From: an uncultured Clostridia bacterium
GTDB lineage: Bacteria > Bacillota > Clostridia > Christensenellales > Borkfalkiaceae
Length of the DNA: 64,000 nucleotides
Assembly: GCA_947087265.1 (NCBI GenBank)
Contig: CAMUBY010000004.1
Location: forward strand, 62,001 to 126,000
Direction of reading: 5' to 3'
Part shown: positions 17,165 through 24,463 of the stretch, piece after piece
Layout of the letters: each line of letters begins with the position of its first letter
Position numbering within the stretch: position 1 is the stretch's first letter
The notes under the pieces: generated by a model
Seen by the model: the letters and a program-made list of their open reading frames with translations, nothing else
The model's database searches: none
What the model was told of the DNA's origin: nothing
Made by a program: the position numbers and the translations under genes

Positions 17165-17870
17165 GGCAATTTTGTTTGCTTCAGGAAAAAGCGTTGCACT
17201 TTCCGATATTTCGGAAAAACTTGGAGTCACGAACGGCGAAGTCAAAAAAGCACTCGCAGAATTGAAGCAAAAATACGGCGAAGACGGCGGTATACAGTTG
17301 CTTGAATTCAATAAAAAAGCACAACTCGGTTCCAATCCCGTTTACAAAGACGGGGTATCTGCCGTGCTCAACCCCATTCGCGAAAAGGAACTCACGCGCA
17401 CGATTTTGGAATGCGCTGCGATTATTGCGTACAAACAGCCCATTACGCGTACTGAAATTGAAATGCTTCGCGGCTTGAATAGCGATTATGCCGTAAATGC
17501 ATTGTTAGAGTTAAAACTCATCTATCCTTGCGGAAGAAAGGACGCGGTCGGGCACCCCGTGCTGTTTGCAACGACGGACGAATTCTTAAAACGTTTCAAA
17601 TTGAACACTTTGGAAGATTTGCCCGATTACGATATGCTCATGGCGGCAATTACCCGCTCTGACGAGGATAAAGACAGTTATCTTTATGCGCGCGAGGAAT
17701 ACGGAGAAATTAGTACGGAGAATTCAGATACAGAGTCTTCAACAATAGCCGAGAAGCAGGATGGTGAGGAAGCGCAGGATAAAAAACCGTCTGAAAATGA
17801 ATCCGGAGGCTACGAAATACCTGACTTTTTACGCGGGCTTGACGATACCGATATCGTAAAAATTTCCTAA
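17139..17870 (+). CDS. scpB: segregation and condensation protein B
   Basis: Winged-helix partner of the ScpA kleisin in the SMC complex. The 243-residue protein begins at a TTG that follows GGAGGAGGT by 5 bases and overlaps scpA by 26 bases. Motifs EAILFASGK, AIIAYKQPITRTEIEMLRG and GRKDAVGHPVLFATTDEFL are typical. The last ~60 residues are an acidic, Glu/Ser-rich tail without predicted fold, common but variable in ScpB. Confidence 0.95.
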   Translation: MEKLTNIIEAILFASGKSVALSDISEKLGVTNGEVKKALAELKQKYGEDGGIQLLEFNKKAQLGSNPVYKDGVSAVLNPIREKELTRTILECAAIIAYKQPITRTEIEMLRGLNSDYAVNALLELKLIYPCGRKDAVGHPVLFATTDEFLKRFKLNTLEDLPDYDMLMAAITRSDEDKDSYLYAREEYGEISTENSDTESSTIAEKQDGEEAQDKKPSENESGGYEIPDFLRGLDDTDIVKIS

Positions 17871-17919
17871 AAATAACAAAAGATAAATAATTTCAGTTTT
17901 ATTCGCTCATATTACAGAT

Positions 17920-18501
17920 ATGGGCGAATTTTTTGTATATTCATTCTTTACGGGAATTTTGCTTTTCTTGTTTCCCGTTTTCGTTCACACAGACGTATAT
18001 GTGGATATCAGGGAGAATCGGACAAATTTTTCGGTCAGATTATTCAGGTTGATTAAAATTGTCGGCGGGTATATTAAACTGAAAACGGACGGTATTGCAA
18101 TCCATCTTTCCGAGAAAAAAGCAGCATTTTTTTCTTTTTCAAAGATGCTGGAACCGCGCAGAAGATTCCAGATTACCGACGGCATACAGCTTTACAAATT
18201 TCATCAGATTATTGAAACGGGCGGAGCTCAAACAATATGGGGCATTATGATTGCTTCAACATTGCAATCGTTTGGCGGCGCTGCTTATGCGGTGTTAAAA
18301 ACGAAGCACCCGTTTCTTTCTCTGAAAAACGGTACATTGCTTGCGGAAAAGCCCTGTTTGAAATATTCCGCACAAATTGTTGTGATTATTAACGGGCTTG
18401 TCATCGCAATAGCATTGATAAAAAAATTATTGGAGGTAATTATAAATTGGAACAGAAAAAAAAGATTGACAGCATTCTTGAAAAAACAGCAGAGCAACTG
18501 A
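17920..18501 (+). CDS. DUF2953-like membrane-associated protein
   Basis: 193-residue protein with a hydrophobic N-terminus (VYSFFTGILLFLFPVFV) and a second hydrophobic stretch near residue 160, and a basic C-terminus. In many Clostridia a DUF2953 protein sits between scpB and ytfJ, and position plus layout suggest this is that protein. No enzymatic motif. No clear ribosome site precedes the ATG at 17920. Overlaps ytfJ by 55 bases in another frame. Confidence 0.6.
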   Translation: MGEFFVYSFFTGILLFLFPVFVHTDVYVDIRENRTNFSVRLFRLIKIVGGYIKLKTDGIAIHLSEKKAAFFSFSKMLEPRRRFQITDGIQLYKFHQIIETGGAQTIWGIMIASTLQSFGGAAYAVLKTKHPFLSLKNGTLLAEKPCLKYSAQIVVIINGLVIAIALIKKLLEVIINWNRKKRLTAFLKKQQSN

Positions 18502-18830
18502 CGGGTTTGATTGACGTAAACACAGTCATCGGAAAACCAGTATTTTCGGCAAGCGGAACGCAGATAATCCCGTTTACGAAAGTCACGATGGGCTATCTTT
18601 CGGGAGGCGGTGAATACGGCGAAGTGAAAGCGATTAAAGAGGACGAAGCTTTTCCGTTTGCAGGCGGCGCAGGTACCGTTATCAACATTAAACCGGCAGG
18701 CTTTTTAATCGATGACGGAAAAGAGTGCCGTTTAATGCGTATTACCGATGACCCGTTAGACGGCGTGATTGAAAAAGCGAGCGAATTAGTAGGTAAAATC
18801 ATAAGGAAAAACGGGGAGAATGAAGACTAA
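18447..18830 (+). CDS. ytfJ: GerW/YtfJ-family sporulation protein
   Basis: 127-residue YtfJ (GerW) protein; in Bacillus this forespore protein is needed for germination. The glycine-rich core (VTMGYLSGGGEYGE, FAGGAGTVINIKPAGFLI) is characteristic. The start is TTG at 18447, preceded by TTGGAGG (18429-18435). The gene overlaps the DUF2953 gene upstream and the carboxypeptidase downstream. Its presence with spoIVB points to a spore-former, though YtfJ also occurs in non-sporulating relatives. Confidence 0.9.
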   Translation: MEQKKKIDSILEKTAEQLTGLIDVNTVIGKPVFSASGTQIIPFTKVTMGYLSGGGEYGEVKAIKEDEAFPFAGGAGTVINIKPAGFLIDDGKECRLMRITDDPLDGVIEKASELVGKIIRKNGENED

Positions 18831-19827
18831 ATTTTTATCTCTTTTTGTTCTTTCCGCGTTTGCATTGGCGATTTTTCCTCACCATTCCCCGTCACAAAGT
18901 GCGGAAGCCGCTACGCTTTCTCACGGCGAATGCGTTACGGAAGTTTCTTCCCGTCGGTTCTTATACGAAAGGAATGCGGAAACTAATCTTCCGATGGCGA
19001 GCACAACAAAAATTCTTACGGCGATTATCATTCTTGATGATTGCGATATTCACGAAACCGTGACAATACCGAAAGCCGCAGAAGGGACGGAAGGTTCCAG
19101 CGTCTATTTAAGGGCTGGAGAACAGTATACGGTGGAAGAATTGCTTTACGGGCTCATGTTGCGTTCAGGCAACGACTGCGCCGTAACACTTGCGCTCTAC
19201 CACAGCGGTTCGATTCAAGCGTTTGCACAAGCTATGAACGAAAAAGCGGTTTCAGTGGGTGCAGAGCATAGCCGTTTTGTCAACCCGCACGGATTGCCCG
19301 ATTCCCGCCACTATACCACGGCGCGGGATTTATCGCTCATATCGGCATACGCCATGCAAAATAAAAAATTCCGTGAAATTGTCAGTTGCAAATATTTTGA
19401 ACCGAGAAATTGGCAGAACAAAAACAAAATGCTTTATCAATATGAGGGGGCAATCGGAGTCAAAACGGGTTTTACCGTGGCGGCAGGTCGATGCCTTGTC
19501 ACGGCAGCGGAACGCGGCGGAATGACTCTTGTATGCGTGGTACTCAATAGTCCGCAAATGTATGAGCGTACAGCAGAATTGCTTAATAATGCCTTTTCAG
19601 AGTACGAATTAACGCAACTGTGTACGCCGGAAACGACAGTAGAAGGTTATGCTGTAAAATACGCATTTTCCTATCCTTTAACGGCTTTGGAGCGCGAAAA
19701 AGTAAAGACGGAAATCAGCGTTGATTCACCTATTCCCGAGGCGGAAGGGGAAATAGCGGGGCAGATGAAAATCATGCTCGAAAATAACTTGCTTTTTTCA
19801 CAAAATTTGTATATCATGAAGAAGTAA
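18820..19827 (+). CDS. D-alanyl-D-alanine carboxypeptidase (penicillin-binding protein 5/6, S11)
   Basis: Serine peptidase trimming terminal D-Ala from peptidoglycan stem peptides. A signal peptide (residues 1-28, LSLFVLSAFALAIF) exports it. Active-site motifs are intact: SxxK as STTK (about residue 52), SGN (RSGNDCAV, about 113) and KTG (VKTGFT, about 216). The 335-residue length is short for DacA and fits DacF-like proteins with a reduced C-terminal domain and no clear amphipathic anchor. Overlaps ytfJ by 11 bases. Confidence 0.92.
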   Translation: MKTKFLSLFVLSAFALAIFPHHSPSQSAEAATLSHGECVTEVSSRRFLYERNAETNLPMASTTKILTAIIILDDCDIHETVTIPKAAEGTEGSSVYLRAGEQYTVEELLYGLMLRSGNDCAVTLALYHSGSIQAFAQAMNEKAVSVGAEHSRFVNPHGLPDSRHYTTARDLSLISAYAMQNKKFREIVSCKYFEPRNWQNKNKMLYQYEGAIGVKTGFTVAAGRCLVTAAERGGMTLVCVVLNSPQMYERTAELLNNAFSEYELTQLCTPETTVEGYAVKYAFSYPLTALEREKVKTEISVDSPIPEAEGEIAGQMKIMLENNLLFSQNLYIMKK

Positions 19828-19847
19828 ATTCTTCGGAGATATCTTAT

Positions 19848-20552
19848 ATGCGTATCAATAAATTTCTCGCGGAACAGGGAGTTGCCTCCCGCCGCGGAAG
19901 TGATGAACTTGTTGCGGAAGGGCGCGTCAGCATAAACGGAAAAACGGCGAAAGCAGGTGATGATGTTTCACCGTCCGATACGGTATTTTTGGACGGAAAA
20001 ATGCTTTCCCACAAGGTAAAATATGAATATTATCTTCTAAACAAACCCAAGGGGTGTGTTTGTACCGTTTCGGACGAAAAAGACAGAAAGACGGTGATGA
20101 GTTTCTTGCCTTCGGGCGCAGGTCGGGTTTTTCCCGTCGGGCGGTTAGACTATGCTTCGGAAGGATTACTCATTCTTACCAATGACGGCGATTTGGCGTT
20201 CCGATTGACTGCTCCGCAAAATGAAATCCCGAAAACCTATCTCGTGCGCGTGGAAGGTACGGTCTCCGATTTACAACTTAACCGTTTGCGTGCAGGTGTG
20301 GAGATTGAGCGCGGCGTGTTTACGAAGAAATGTAAAATTAACGTTGTGGAAACCAATAAGCAGTATACAAAGCTCCATGTGGTTTTGACTGAGGGAAAGA
20401 ACCGTGAAATCCGGAAAATGTTTGAAACGGTCGGTAAAAATGTTGATTTCCTGAAACGGATTAAGATAGGAGAACTGACGCTTACAGGTTTAGACCGCGG
20501 CGCCGTTCGGAAATTGACGCAAGAAGAAGTGTTTTATTTGAAAAATCTATAA
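19848..20552 (+). CDS. rluB: 23S rRNA pseudouridine synthase, RluB type
   Basis: Isomerises uridine to pseudouridine in 23S rRNA. An N-terminal S4 RNA-binding domain (MRINKFLAEQGVASRRGSDE) is followed by the RsuA-type catalytic domain with GRLDYASEGLLILTNDG, containing the catalytic Asp, near residue 103. The 234 residues fit the RluB/RsuA group. RsuA specificity for 16S cannot be excluded from sequence alone. Ribosome site GGAGAT; ends at a strong bidirectional terminator. Confidence 0.9.
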   Translation: MRINKFLAEQGVASRRGSDELVAEGRVSINGKTAKAGDDVSPSDTVFLDGKMLSHKVKYEYYLLNKPKGCVCTVSDEKDRKTVMSFLPSGAGRVFPVGRLDYASEGLLILTNDGDLAFRLTAPQNEIPKTYLVRVEGTVSDLQLNRLRAGVEIERGVFTKKCKINVVETNKQYTKLHVVLTEGKNREIRKMFETVGKNVDFLKRIKIGELTLTGLDRGAVRKLTQEEVFYLKNL

Positions 20553-20554
20553 AT

Positions 20555-20581
20555 AAAAAACGGCGTTTTCGCCGTTTTTTT
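20555..20581 (+). terminator. bidirectional terminator between rluB and lexA
   Basis: Perfect 11-bp stem AAAAAACGGCG / CGCCGTTTTTT around TTTT (20555-20580). It has T runs in both directions and so serves the convergent rluB and lexA genes. Confidence 0.9.
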
Positions 20582-20592
20582 AGATACCGTTT

Positions 20593-21195
20593 TTACATAC
20601 TGCGCATTAGTCCGATGACTTTTCCGATTATATGAACGTCGTTTTTTTCGTTCAACACAAAATCGGAAAGTTCAGAGTTTTCGGGATGAAGAATGATTTT
20701 ACCGTCTCTTTTGAAATAACGTTTTACTGTAGCACCTTCTTCGATGCCGTCATTAAACATTGCAACAACAATGTCTCCGTTATCCGCAGTTTCCTGTTTG
20801 CAAACCACAATTTTATCGCCGTTTAAAATTCCCGCTTCAATCATACTGTCGCCTTTTACAGTGAGCATAAAAAGGTCGCCTTGAAATTCGGAAGAGGGGA
20901 GCGTATAATAACCTTCGTAATTTTCCGTTGCAAGAATCGGTTGACCTGCGGTTACCGTACCGACAAGAGGAACATTGATACTTCCGCTGTTTCGTACTGA
21001 AACCGCGCGTTTTTTATTTTCTGCTTTATTGAGATGCCCCATGGCGCGCAGACGGTTGATATAATCATAAACCGTTGCTGTGGATTTTATACCGAGTTCT
21101 TTGCAGATTTCACGCACTGTGGGGGGGAATCCGTTTTCATCGTTGTAACGGTTGATAAATTCTAAAACTTCATCAAGTTTACGTTTATCGAGCAT
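20593..21195 (-). CDS. lexA: LexA SOS repressor
   Basis: Transcriptional repressor and self-cleaving serine protease of the SOS response. In 200 residues the N-terminal winged HTH (TVREICKELGIKSTATVYDYINRL), the Ala-Gly cleavage site (VGTVTAGQP, about residue 85), catalytic Ser (KGDSMIEAG, about 122) and Lys (ATVKRYFK, about 160) are all intact. The start is supported by GAGGT seven bases upstream. Divergent from the small Cys-rich gene; a LexA-like box lies in its promoter. Confidence 0.97.
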   Translation of the reverse strand: MLDKRKLDEVLEFINRYNDENGFPPTVREICKELGIKSTATVYDYINRLRAMGHLNKAENKKRAVSVRNSGSINVPLVGTVTAGQPILATENYEGYYTLPSSEFQGDLFMLTVKGDSMIEAGILNGDKIVVCKQETADNGDIVVAMFNDGIEEGATVKRYFKRDGKIILHPENSELSDFVLNEKNDVHIIGKVIGLMRSM

Positions 21196-21223
21196 ATTTT
21201 ACCTCAATACTTTTGATAATCGT

Positions 21224-21265
21224 ATTATAACACAAAACTAATAATATTGCAAACAAATGTTCTGC
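21224..21265 (-). promoter_or_regulatory. lexA promoter with candidate SOS box
   Basis: On the minus strand, TATAAT (21224-21229) and TTGCAA (21247-21252) are 17 bp apart. Overlapping the -35 is GCAAACAAATGTTCTGC (21249-21265), which matches the Gram-positive LexA box GAAC-N4-GTTC in seven of the eight fixed bases. This is where an autoregulatory box is expected. No second box was seen. Confidence 0.6.
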
Positions 21266-21294
21266 TTTTTTTGAAAAAAATTTAGAAAAAAATC

Positions 21295-21323
21295 TTGTGC
21301 TTTCGGTGTGATTATTATATAAT
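21295..21323 (+). promoter_or_regulatory. promoter of the small Cys-rich gene
   Basis: TTGTGC (21295-21300), 17-bp spacer, TATAAT (21318-21323), followed by AGAGGT before the GTG start at 21342. Confidence 0.65.
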
Positions 21324-21341
21324 AGAAACAGAGGTAACATT

Positions 21342-21533
21342 GTGGAAATCAAAATGTGCGTATTAGACGAAGAAAAAGAATGCGACGGTTGTTTAGAATG
21401 TGAAGTCTGTGACTTGGACCCAAATAAAATTTGCGATAACTGCGGAAAATGTTTGAATATTCAGGACGTTGCGAGTATCAAAATCGATAAGATTTACCTT
21501 GACCCTGACGAATATCGGGAAGAAAAAAAGTAA
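21342..21533 (+). CDS. small Cys-rich acidic protein of unknown function
   Basis: 63 residues with a GTG start six bases after GAGGT. Seven cysteines occur as CDGCLECEVC…CDNCGKC, i.e. several CxxC pairs that could hold zinc or an iron-sulfur cluster. The rest is acidic, and there is no membrane segment. It is divergent from lexA and ends one base before the convergent hflX. I do not recognise a named family; a redox or metal role would be a guess. Confidence 0.7.
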   Translation: MEIKMCVLDEEKECDGCLECEVCDLDPNKICDNCGKCLNIQDVASIKIDKIYLDPDEYREEKK

Positions 21534-22772
21534 TTACTTTTTGATGAATTCACGGAATTTATCGGCGTAAATCACGGGGATAATTGCAGTAATTTCGCTG
21601 CCCAAATCAGTGTAAGTAACGTTCGTTTCGGTGAGCAGAGCGCGTATTGCCCCGTATTGCGCCGACTTTTCATACGGAATAAACAGAGTGGCGTGAACAA
21701 ATTCGTGTTGCAACGATTCCATAATTTTTAACTTTAATTTCTCGAATCCTTTTCCGTTTTTGGCGGAAATAAACACGCTGTCTTTCGGATAAACGGAGGT
21801 ATCTTCCACCAAATCGCACTTATTCATGACCGTGAGATAGGGGGAAGTGAAATTCATGTCGCGCAAGGTAGAAAGCGTTGTTTGTAACTGCATTTCGTAT
21901 TCGCCGGCTGCGTCGCAGACAATGAGTGCTAAGTCGCAATGAATTGCGCTTTCCAAAGTGGATTTGAACGCTTCAATCAAATAGTGGGGTAGGCTTTGCA
22001 AAAAACCTACCGTGTCCACGAGCAGAAAGGGTACGCCTTCGATTTCAACTGCGCGAGAAGTAGGGTCGAGGGTTGCAAACAGTGCGTTTTTCACAAAAAC
22101 GTCCGCGCCCGTCAGTGCGTTCAGAAGCGTAGATTTTCCTGTATTCGTATATCCTACAAGAGCAATCGTTTTGACTTGCTCTTTTTTTCTGCGTTTCGCA
22201 AGTAGCGTACGCCGTTTTTCCGTTTCTGCAAGTTTTTGTTCGAGGGAATGAAGCCGTGCACGAATATGGCGTCTGTCCGTTTCGAGTTTTGTTTCTCCCG
22301 GACCGCGTGTGCCGATTCCGCCGCCCAATCTGGAAAGCGCTTCGCCTTTCCCTTTTAAGCGCGGGTAAATATATTTTAACTGGGCAAGTTCCACTTGAAT
22401 TTTACCCTCGCTACTTTCGGCACGCAGGGCAAAAATATCGAGAATCAGTGTGGTGCGGTCAATCACCTTTTTTCCGCCCAATGCTGCAGAAATATTCAAG
22501 GTTTGGGAAGGGGAGAGTTCTCCGTTAAAAAGTACGGTAACGTCAAGACCGTCCAAATGTTCGCAAAGCTCTTGTAATTTACCTTCTCCGATATAAGTGG
22601 CAGGGTTTATTTCTCGGATATTCTGATAGATGGTGCCTGCATATTCCGCATTTGCGCTTTCAATCAAAGAAACAATTTCCGAGTGCAGAATTTTATAGTT
22701 TTCATTTTCGATAGGTTGAATAACATATATGATTTCAGGTTTTTCGTGCATAGTTTTCCTTGTTTCAATCAT
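21534..22772 (-). CDS. hflX: ribosome-associated GTPase HflX
   Basis: GTPase that splits stalled or stressed 70S ribosomes. It has 412 residues: an N-terminal nucleotide-binding HflX domain, the glycine-rich linker GGGIGTRGPGETKLE (about residue 148), a coiled helical segment, then the G domain with Walker A GYTNTGKST (about 207), G3 DTVGF and G4 NKCD. A short C-terminal domain follows. Overlaps the xer stop region by 8 bases, indicating an xer-hflX operon. Its 3' end abuts the convergent Cys-rich gene with no separate terminator visible. Confidence 0.95.
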   Translation of the reverse strand: MIETRKTMHEKPEIIYVIQPIENENYKILHSEIVSLIESANAEYAGTIYQNIREINPATYIGEGKLQELCEHLDGLDVTVLFNGELSPSQTLNISAALGGKKVIDRTTLILDIFALRAESSEGKIQVELAQLKYIYPRLKGKGEALSRLGGGIGTRGPGETKLETDRRHIRARLHSLEQKLAETEKRRTLLAKRRKKEQVKTIALVGYTNTGKSTLLNALTGADVFVKNALFATLDPTSRAVEIEGVPFLLVDTVGFLQSLPHYLIEAFKSTLESAIHCDLALIVCDAAGEYEMQLQTTLSTLRDMNFTSPYLTVMNKCDLVEDTSVYPKDSVFISAKNGKGFEKLKLKIMESLQHEFVHATLFIPYEKSAQYGAIRALLTETNVTYTDLGSEITAIIPVIYADKFREFIKK

Positions 22773-23820
22773 TGTCGGAACGGTGAAGTATCACTTTGTT
22801 TGCCACGGAGCGGCGCTTATCTTCAGTAATTGCGGCATAGTGTTTTCGCGTCGTATTAACGTCTTTGTGTCCTAACACGTCAGCTACAATATAAATATCT
22901 CCCGTTTCACGATATAAAGCCGTGCCGTAAGTGGAACGAAGTTTATGAGGCGTTATTTTTTTTAGCGGAGAAATAATTTTTGCATATTTCTTCACAAGAT
23001 TTTCTACTGCCCGAACGGTAATTCTGCGATATTGTAAGGAAAGAAAGAGGGCATTTTCGTTGTTCGGAATTTTTGGGTCTTCTTCCTTTTGTGCAAGGTA
23101 TGCGGAAAGTGCGTCGCCGACTTCTTCCGAAAAATAAAGAATTGCCTGATTACCGCCTTTACGTGTTACGATAAACGAATTGTTTGAAAAATTGATGTTT
23201 TCGTTATCGAGGCCGACGAGTTCGGAAATACGGATTCCTGTTCCGAGGAAAAGGGTAAGAATTGCCGTATCACGGATTTTGGTTTTATCATGATACCCGA
23301 TTGCGTGTTTGGAAAGACCGCTGCCGAATTCCGCGGTACTGAGTAAAGAGGAGACTTCGTTATTTTCTAGCCTGATAATTTCTTTTTCATGAAGTTTCGG
23401 CGTTGCAACTTTTGCCGAGTTATTAACTTCAATCAAACCTTTGTTAAAGAAATATTTGAACATAGAACGCACAGTAGAAAGCTTCCGTGCTTTGGCACGT
23501 TCATCGCAAGATAGCCGTTTTTCTCCGTAATGATAATTGGAGAGGTAACTTAAAAATATTTCAATATCTGTATCTGTTATCGAACCTAAATCTTCGAGCG
23601 TTATGTCTCGTATGTCTTTTTGGTGCAGTTTTTTTTGAGACAAAAAGTCAAAGAAAATTCTCAAATCGTAACAATAATTTAAGCGGGTTAGGGCAGAGGT
23701 ACGAGTTTCTATGCCGCGGATAAAATCCTCGCAAAAATAGGGGAGTTCTTCTTGCAATGCGCTGATTTTATCAAGATTTTTGAGATTGCGTTCTTGATAG
23801 TAGTTTGTATTGTTTTTCAT
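22765..23820 (-). CDS. chromosomal tyrosine recombinase, Xer-like
   Basis: Site-specific tyrosine recombinase, probably the enzyme acting at the dif-like site beside it. With start MKNNTNYYQE it has 351 residues, about 50 more than XerC/XerD. The N-terminal SAM-like core-binding domain spans about 30-150. Catalytic residues are visible: Arg in GTGIRISELVGL, Lys in TRKGG, H-x-x-R in HKLRSTYG, His in VLGHKD and the Tyr nucleophile in TTRKHYAAI. The frame extends upstream to 24039, but a consensus promoter ends six bases before ATG 23820, so the longer form is rejected. It lies outside the prophage repeats, hence host-encoded; the lexA/hflX neighbourhood agrees. Confidence 0.85.
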   Translation of the reverse strand: MKNNTNYYQERNLKNLDKISALQEELPYFCEDFIRGIETRTSALTRLNYCYDLRIFFDFLSQKKLHQKDIRDITLEDLGSITDTDIEIFLSYLSNYHYGEKRLSCDERAKARKLSTVRSMFKYFFNKGLIEVNNSAKVATPKLHEKEIIRLENNEVSSLLSTAEFGSGLSKHAIGYHDKTKIRDTAILTLFLGTGIRISELVGLDNENINFSNNSFIVTRKGGNQAILYFSEEVGDALSAYLAQKEEDPKIPNNENALFLSLQYRRITVRAVENLVKKYAKIISPLKKITPHKLRSTYGTALYRETGDIYIVADVLGHKDVNTTRKHYAAITEDKRRSVANKVILHRSDND

Positions 23821-23826
23821 GCGATT

Positions 23827-23869
23827 ATTATAACACGTTAGGTAAGAAATGTCAATTTTACGAATAATT
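23827..23869 (-). promoter_or_regulatory. xer promoter flanked by a Xer-arm-like sequence
   Basis: On the minus strand, TTGACA (23850-23855), 17-bp spacer, TATAAT (23827-23832). The ATG is seven bases from the -10 with no ribosome site, suggesting a leaderless mRNA. Directly upstream of the -35 is AATTATTCGTAAAA (23856-23869), identical to one arm of the reconstructed att site. A recombinase bound there would touch its own promoter. Confidence 0.7.
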
Positions 23870-23953
23870 AAGAAAAAAAAATCCGATAACAAAGCCCTAT
23901 ATTCTGATTGAATTTTGAGGAAATAGATAAAAAAAATGCAAAGAAGAATATAC

Positions 23954-23989
23954 CAAATTATTCGCAAAATCATTGTTAAAAAATTGTAT
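23954..23989 (+). other. attL: left Xer junction of the prophage
   Basis: The 24-bp repeat contains the chromosomal arm AATTATTCGCAAAA (23956-23969) and the 6-bp centre TCATTG (23970-23975). The right arm here (23976-23989) comes from the phage and matches the ideal complement in only 6 of 14 positions. Confidence 0.8.
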
Positions 23990-24028
23990 CTTTGAAAAAG
24001 GTTTTTATATTCGTCAAATAAATATTTC

Positions 24029-24062
24029 AAAACCCCCATTGCTGAAAAGCGGTGGGGGTTTT
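24029..24062. terminator. symmetrical hairpin/terminator near the left phage end
   Basis: AAAACCCCCA (24029-24038) pairs perfectly with TGGGGGTTTT (24053-24062). It ends in T4 on one side and A4 on the other, so it could stop transcription in either direction across the phage-host junction. Related AACCCC…GGGGTT hairpins recur at about 28783 and 31517 in the element. Confidence 0.6.
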
Positions 24063-24127
24063 AATACTTGTGAAAACGGCAAGCCTAAGCCGAGTTCATA
24101 AAAAAATAAAATTCGGAGGTAAAAAAA

Positions 24128-24463
24128 ATGGCATTTTTGAAAAGAAGCAAAGAGGACGTAAAGAGCAAAAAGGCGGTAACGTGGTCTGGCGCGAGAAAAA
24201 AGGACGGAACGAAACAGAAAAGCGGAACGGTAGTTACTTTTAATGACGGTACTACCACTACGCTTTTAACGCCGTCGGGAAAGGCTACAAAGTATTCAGA
24301 GGAATTACGGCAAGGTAAAAAGTTAACAAATGACGGCGAAGTAAAAAAGGATAAGAAAGGTAGGGAAAAGCGCTTGAACGATACGGGCAGAGCATGGCGA
24401 AGCGGGTATTTGCAAGCGCAAAAGGACGCGCATAAGGCTTACAAGGCAAGGAGTAAAAAATGA
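24128..24463 (+). CDS. small basic phage protein of unknown function
   Basis: 111 residues, strongly basic and hydrophilic, with a Lys/Arg-rich N-terminus and C-terminus (KAYKARSKK) and a Thr-rich middle (NDGTTTTLLTPSGK). No signal peptide or membrane segment. It is the first gene of the structural block, preceded by TCGGAGG, and overlaps the adhesin gene by 4 bases. Nucleic-acid binding is plausible from charge only; no family recognised. Confidence 0.7.
   Translation: MAFLKRSKEDVKSKKAVTWSGARKKDGTKQKSGTVVTFNDGTTTTLLTPSGKATKYSEELRQGKKLTNDGEVKKDKKGREKRLNDTGRAWRSGYLQAQKDAHKAYKARSKK

Larger units (their letters stand above)
23821..24127. other. xer upstream region and left prophage junction
   Basis: 307 bases without a credible gene. 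From left to right it holds the xer promoter and arm-like site, about 85 AT-rich chromosomal bases, the left att half-site (23954-23989) and the first prophage bases. A symmetrical C5/G5 hairpin (24029-24062) and the ribosome site of the first phage gene (TCGGAGG) complete it. Confidence 0.75.

Noticed and set aside
22765..24039. Tyrosine recombinase as the phage's own integrase, with the long 424-codon form
   Set aside because: The gene lies outside the 24-bp repeats and is transcribed with hflX. The upstream 73 codons cross its consensus promoter and the att junction.
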